From the NCBI GenBank assembly GCA_030591105.1, contig JAUVBS010000074.1:1-8205 (forward strand): a stretch of DNA of 8,205 bases, given 5' to 3'. The stretch comes from a bacterium (GTDB taxonomy: Bacteria; Krumholzibacteriota; Krumholzibacteriia; LZORAL124-64-63). The notes beneath the pieces were generated by a model, which was given only the letters and a program-made list of their open reading frames with translations, did not search any database and was not told where the DNA came from. Shown one piece after another: positions 3,921 to 8,205 of this stretch; within the stretch, counting starts at the first letter, position 1, and the number at the start of each line of letters is the position of its first letter. The position numbers were made by a program, and so were the translations under genes.

Positions 3921-6900
3921 GTGCGTACTCCCTGGATTCTTGCTTTGATCGGTCTGGCGATGACTGGCGGGGGCGCTCTGGCCGCTGCTGATTCGACCCC
4001 ACTCATCCTCGATTCCGAGAATACCGACGACGGGCCGACAGCCCGCGTTTTGGCCGCTGAATCCGGCCAATTGCGCGTCGAGTACCGTCTGCCGTGGCTC
4101 GATGTCGCGCAAGTAGACGTCGACGGCCAGCGGTATCAAGCCCTGAGCATACCCGATGGCGGCCTCGCGGGCGAGGAGGGCCAACCCGGTTTACCGACCT
4201 TCAGCAAGCTGCTGGCCATACCGCCGGGTAAGGGTGTGTCGGTGCGTGTGGTCACCAGCGACGAGCAACGGTTCGCCGGATACCGGGTGTTACCGGTCGA
4301 CGGTGGTGATACCGGCATGCAAGCCGACGCCGGTACGGTCAACGACGACCGCGATCAGCCCGCCGCACCCGTGGTGTCGGTCGGGGCTCCGGCTCTGGTG
4401 CGCGGCCTGCGTGTGGTTCCGGTCACCATCCATCCGGTGAGTTACGACGCGGTGCGGGGTGAGATCTCGGTCCTCTCGAACGTCACGGTCGAGTTCACAT
4501 TCACGGGTGAGGACCGGCGTAACGATCCCGCTGGCGCGGTGCGTCCGGTGCCGGAGTCGTTTGCCCGCTTGTTGGCCGATCGGGTCGTCAACTATCCGGC
4601 TTCAGGCACCGGGACGACCGGCACGCCCAGCACCTACCTGGCGATCTGTCCCAACAGTGCCGGTGTGATCGACGCCTTAGGGCCGCTGCTCGACTGGCGC
4701 CGTCGTCAAGGCTACAACGTCATCCTGGCGACGACCGGCGACACCGGTACCACGACGGCCTCGATCAAGAGCTACATCCGATCGGTCTATCTAGACACGG
4801 ATATCCCGCCGCTGGAATTCGTCGTGCTCGTCGGCGACGCCAACGGGACGGTCTCGATCCCCTGTTGGTACGAGAACGTGAGCTATTACCACGGTGAGGG
4901 CGACCACTACTACTCCACTCTCGAAGGTGACGATGTCCTGTCGGACATTCTGATCGGGCGATTGACCTGCCGCAACACCACGGAACTGCAGACGATCGTC
5001 GCGAAGATCGTCGGCTACGAAACCGCACCGCCGACCGATGACCCGCTCTGGTTCGGCAGAGCGGCTCTCGTTGGTGATCCGTCGGATTCGGGCATCACGA
5101 CCATCTTCGTCAACGAGTGGCTCAAGGCTCAGCTCGCTAACCGCGGTTACGCCGAGATCGAAACCATCTTCAGCGGCAACTACGCCTCGCTGATGTTCAT
5201 GGCGATCAACCGGGGCGGCACCGTTTTCGGTTACCGCGGTTTCTATGGCGTGAGCGGGTTTACCGTCGGGCACATCATGGCTCTGACCAACGGCGGCCGG
5301 CTCCCCTTTGCCGTTTTTCCGACCTGCTCGAGCGGCTCGTTCGCCGACGACGTCACCGCCCGGAACGAGGCGTTCTTGCGTCGGGCCGGCGGCGGCGCCA
5401 TCGGCGCCATCGGTCTGGCGACGCCGGGTACGCACACCCGCTACAACAACTGTCTGTACTGCGGTATCTGGGACGGGATGATCAACGGCACCAGCCATAA
5501 CCTCGGTTCGGCGCAACTGAGCGGCAAACTCGAGATGTACAACAACTATCAGATCTCCCAACCGGACATCGTCGAAGCGTGGTCGGTATGGTCGAGCTTG
5601 ATGGGCGACCCTGCCACTGACATGTGGATGTCATTGCCGGTCAACGCCGAGGTGAGCTTCCCGACCCAACTGGCCGTCGGCGCCAACGCCGTACCGGTGA
5701 GTGTGACGGTTGCGGGCGAGCCGTTGGTCGACGCGCGGGTCGCGCTCTACAAGGCGGGCGAAATCCTCGTCAGCGGCGCCACCGATGCCACCGGTCGCGT
5801 GACCCTACCGATCGCCGGCTACACAGCCGGCACGCTTCTGGTGACCGTGACCCAGCACGGCCTGCTGCCGTATCAGGGATCGCTCACCCTGGGCGACGCG
5901 GCACTGTTCGTGAGCCTCGAGGCGATCACCGTCGACGACGACACCGCCGGAGTCAGCCACGGCAATGGTGACGGTGTGGTGAATCCGGGTGAGACCCTCG
6001 AGCTACAGTGTAGCCTGCGCAACCTCGGTAGCGATCTGGCCGGCGCGGTGACCGCGGTGCTGACCAGTGACGATCCGTTCGTGACGGTAGAGACCAGCAC
6101 CGACAGTTACGGCGACATCCCACCGGGTGAAGTTGCCGACGGGGCCGGAGGTTTCGTCGTGGCGGTAGCGACCGCCGCCGGCGATGGGCACGTGCTGCAG
6201 TTGGAATTGCACGCCACCAGCGGTTCGCTGAGCTGGGTCTCGCTGGTCGAGTTGCCGGTGGCCGGGACGGCGTTCAGCCACACTGATTACAGCTGGGGCG
6301 GTGGCGGGGTCACGCTCGACCCGGGCGAAAGCGGCACCCTGAGCGTGGCAATCGTCAATGACGGCAGCCTCGACTCTCCCGGTGCGACGGCGATTCTCCG
6401 CACGTCCAGTCCGTGGCTCACGGTGACCGATTCGACCGGCACCTTCGCGAGTATCGCAGCCGGTGGTAGCGACGAGAACGCCACCGATCCCTTCGGTCTG
6501 GCCGTGACACCTGACTGCTTCAACGGCCACCTGGCCAGCTTCATCATGATTCTCACTCAGGACGACGGCGCGGTGCGCAGTGTGGAGTTCAACTTGCCCG
6601 TCGGTACGGTCAGCAGCAGCGACCCGGTCGGTCCCGATGCCTACGGCTACTACGCCTTCGACGACACCGACGTCGGCTACCTGCTGGTGCCGCAGTACGA
6701 GTGGGTGGAGATCGATCCACGTCACGGCGGTAGCGGTACGAGCGTCGGTCTTACCGATTTCGGTTGGGAACAGGACGACACCAGGGTTCTGCAGCTACCG
6801 TTCACATTCACATACTACGGGCAAGACTACGACGAGATTTCGATCTGCTCCAACGGCTGGATCGCCATGGGAGTAACCGACCTGAAGAACTATCGCAACT

Positions 6901-8205
6901 GGACGATTCCGTCCGCCGGCAGCCCCGATCGGATGATCGCCGTGTTCTGGGACGACCTGCGCCAGTCCGGAGAGGACCTGGTCTACTGGTGGCATGACGC
7001 CGACCTGGACCGCCTCGTCATCCAGTGGAGTCGCGTGACCAACTACTACGGTATACGCCAGAATTTCGAAGTCATTCTTTACGACCCACTGACCTACCCG
7101 ACCGCCAGCGGCGATGGTGAAATCGTCTGCCAGTACGATATGGTCGACAACTACGACCCGGTGAACGGGTACGCCACCGTCGGCATCCAGAACGGTGACG
7201 GCACCGACGGAGTGCTCTATACCTACTGGAACGAGTATGCGCCCGGCGCCGCCCCGCTGACCGATGGGCGGGCGATTCGCTTCGTGCCGGTCGGTACCGT
7301 TCTGGCCGCCACTTGCGACGTCACACCGTCGGAAATTTCCGTGACGTTACAGCCCGACCAGACGGCGATCCGCTCGCTCCGGATCGCGAACAACGGCGAG
7401 AGCGGATCGCTGCTGCGGTACCAGCTGTATCGGGTCGACCCTGAGCCCCCGACCGCGCCTCCGTCCGACGGCACCGGTCAGAAGAGCTTGACCGGGTCGT
7501 GGGCAGCCGCCGATACCGACCAGTACGACCCTGGCGCCACCACCGATATTGAGTTCACCATTCACAACGGTAGCAACGATCAGGAATGGATCATCCAGGT
7601 CGAGATGGAGTTTCCGTCCGGCGTGGTGGTCAATTCCGCCACGTCGATCTCCAGTAACTACCAGCCGCTCGTTTTCCAGGGCAGTACGGGCGACGGAGCG
7701 ACGGCCATCTGGGGCGACGGCATCCTCACGTCCGGTAACGACGGCACGACCACCGTGAACCTGACCTTCGCCGCCATAGCCGGCCCGGTCGAGATACCGT
7801 ACCGACTCGTGGGCGATAATTATGGCAGTCCGCCCCACGAGTTCTCCGGCACCATCGTGCTCGAGCCCACGGGCCCGCGTATCGTCGTGCAGGTGCCCGA
7901 CGGCGGCGAACAGTGGGCCGAGAACGACCAGCGCCAGATCGAGTTCAGCGCCGGCGGTGGTCCCGAACAGGTCCACATCGAACTGAGCCGCGACGGCGGC
8001 GATAACTGGGAAACGCTGGCCGAAGGGGTCGACGCCACGGCGGGCAGCTTCGATTGGACCGTGAACGGACCGATCAGTGCCCACTGCCTGGTCCGGATCA
8101 CGGACGAAGACGATCCGACGGTGAGCGACATCAGTGGCGATGAGTTCACCATCGGTCGCTACCTCGCCTGGGTCGAGCCCGACCACTGGGTCGGCGGCTT
8201 GGTCG
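3921..8205 (+). CDS. Secreted gingipain-like (peptidase C25) multidomain protein, 3' end outside window
   Basis: One open frame of more than 1,420 codons. Start: GTG 3921 with GAGAGGA (3908-3914) 6 nt upstream. In-frame ATG 3906 lacks such a site but is possible. Residues 1-21 are a signal peptide (WILALIGLAMTGGGALA), so the product is exported. Residues ~25-230 resemble the C25 propeptide (QPGLPTF near 88-94, IPPGKGV). Residues ~237-570 are the caspase-like C25 domain: YLAICP, LLDWRRRQGYNV, VVLVGDAN (302-308), DILIGR (342-347), LTNGGRLPF, PTCSSGSF with C469 as the expected nucleophile, GGGAIGAIG and the closing GDPATDMW (562-569). The normal GHG is YRGFYG (438-443), so the catalytic His is absent there. 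Then come an Ig-like domain (~575-655), two CARDB/Ig-like domains (GNGDG 681-685, NPGE 688-691), a NIDO-like domain (~959-1120, LPFTFTYYGQDYDEI, CSNGW, FWDDL), another Ig-like module and a fibronectin-like module (from ~1325, VPDGGEQW, LSRDGGDNW). A C-terminal sorting domain may follow. Confidence 0.85.
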   Translation, partial: MRTPWILALIGLAMTGGGALAAADSTPLILDSENTDDGPTARVLAAESGQLRVEYRLPWLDVAQVDVDGQRYQALSIPDGGLAGEEGQPGLPTFSKLLAIPPGKGVSVRVVTSDEQRFAGYRVLPVDGGDTGMQADAGTVNDDRDQPAAPVVSVGAPALVRGLRVVPVTIHPVSYDAVRGEISVLSNVTVEFTFTGEDRRNDPAGAVRPVPESFARLLADRVVNYPASGTGTTGTPSTYLAICPNSAGVIDALGPLLDWRRRQGYNVILATTGDTGTTTASIKSYIRSVYLDTDIPPLEFVVLVGDANGTVSIPCWYENVSYYHGEGDHYYSTLEGDDVLSDILIGRLTCRNTTELQTIVAKIVGYETAPPTDDPLWFGRAALVGDPSDSGITTIFVNEWLKAQLANRGYAEIETIFSGNYASLMFMAINRGGTVFGYRGFYGVSGFTVGHIMALTNGGRLPFAVFPTCSSGSFADDVTARNEAFLRRAGGGAIGAIGLATPGTHTRYNNCLYCGIWDGMINGTSHNLGSAQLSGKLEMYNNYQISQPDIVEAWSVWSSLMGDPATDMWMSLPVNAEVSFPTQLAVGANAVPVSVTVAGEPLVDARVALYKAGEILVSGATDATGRVTLPIAGYTAGTLLVTVTQHGLLPYQGSLTLGDAALFVSLEAITVDDDTAGVSHGNGDGVVNPGETLELQCSLRNLGSDLAGAVTAVLTSDDPFVTVETSTDSYGDIPPGEVADGAGGFVVAVATAAGDGHVLQLELHATSGSLSWVSLVELPVAGTAFSHTDYSWGGGGVTLDPGESGTLSVAIVNDGSLDSPGATAILRTSSPWLTVTDSTGTFASIAAGGSDENATDPFGLAVTPDCFNGHLASFIMILTQDDGAVRSVEFNLPVGTVSSSDPVGPDAYGYYAFDDTDVGYLLVPQYEWVEIDPRHGGSGTSVGLTDFGWEQDDTRVLQLPFTFTYYGQDYDEISICSNGWIAMGVTDLKNYRNWTIPSAGSPDRMIAVFWDDLRQSGEDLVYWWHDADLDRLVIQWSRVTNYYGIRQNFEVILYDPLTYPTASGDGEIVCQYDMVDNYDPVNGYATVGIQNGDGTDGVLYTYWNEYAPGAAPLTDGRAIRFVPVGTVLAATCDVTPSEISVTLQPDQTAIRSLRIANNGESGSLLRYQLYRVDPEPPTAPPSDGTGQKSLTGSWAAADTDQYDPGATTDIEFTIHNGSNDQEWIIQVEMEFPSGVVVNSATSISSNYQPLVFQGSTGDGATAIWGDGILTSGNDGTTTVNLTFAAIAGPVEIPYRLVGDNYGSPPHEFSGTIVLEPTGPRIVVQVPDGGEQWAENDQRQIEFSAGGGPEQVHIELSRDGGDNWETLAEGVDATAGSFDWTVNGPISAHCLVRITDEDDPTVSDISGDEFTIGRYLAWVEPDHWVGGLV

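Noticed and set aside
4791..8186. Antisense open frames of 240-279 codons opposite the C25 gene (4791-5561, 6003-6725, 7347-8186)
   Set aside because: The + strand frame has clear C25, Ig-like and NIDO-like motifs throughout. The antisense frames are typical shadows of a GC-rich gene and contain no recognisable domain.

Overview
The window looks like chromosomal DNA from a GC-rich, probably uncultured bacterium (about 60% GC by eye), most plausibly in or near the FCB superphylum (Krumholzibacteriota, Eisenbacteria, Zixibacteria or Cloacimonadota-like lineages). This placement is an inference. It rests on the very large secreted gingipain-type (C25) protein built of repeated Ig-like modules, and on a menaquinone-type UbiE/MenG methyltransferase next to a UbiX-type flavin prenyltransferase. 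All supported genes are on the + strand.

Positions 1-2822 hold ordinary metabolic genes. They are the C-terminal end of a probable SAM-dependent methyltransferase (1-198), a stand-alone tandem-ACT-domain protein (338-862), a UbiE/MenG quinone methyltransferase (1130-1966) and a UbiX-family flavin prenyltransferase (1959-2822). The last two overlap by 8 bp and are probably translated together. They fit the late steps of menaquinone synthesis: ring decarboxylation by a prenyl-FMN-dependent UbiD-type enzyme, for which UbiX makes the cofactor, and ring C-methylation by UbiE/MenG. No UbiD partner is visible here.

Positions 2640-3330 are a hotspot of tandem DNA repeats. The ubiX reading frame carries a non-canonical Ala/Pro/Glu/Arg-rich tail made of four 21-bp units. 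The same 21-bp unit occurs twice, in frame, in the next gene, a small tail-anchored membrane protein (2922-3173). That gene ends inside the first unit of a third array: ten 14-bp units plus one degenerate unit (3167-3320).

Positions 3321-3920 have lower GC and contain what appears to be an IS110-family remnant. It has a 16-bp GC palindrome, a structured non-coding segment of about 180 nt in the place where IS110 elements encode a bridge RNA, and the first ~30 codons of a DEDD transposase with a strong ribosome-binding site, followed by an abrupt break. A short inverted-repeat segment and a perfect TATAAT hexamer separate this debris from the next gene.

Positions 3921-8205 are one uninterrupted reading frame of more than 1,420 codons that runs off the window. 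It encodes an exported C25 (gingipain-like) peptidase homologue with signal peptide, propeptide, caspase-like domain and a long Ig/NIDO-like stalk. The catalytic Cys is recognisable, but the usual Gly-His-Gly segment reads YRGFYG, so the catalytic His is missing or relocated.

The items most worth follow-up are the bridge-RNA-like IS110 remnant, the in-frame repeat sharing between UbiX and the small membrane protein, and the altered active site of the C25 homologue.
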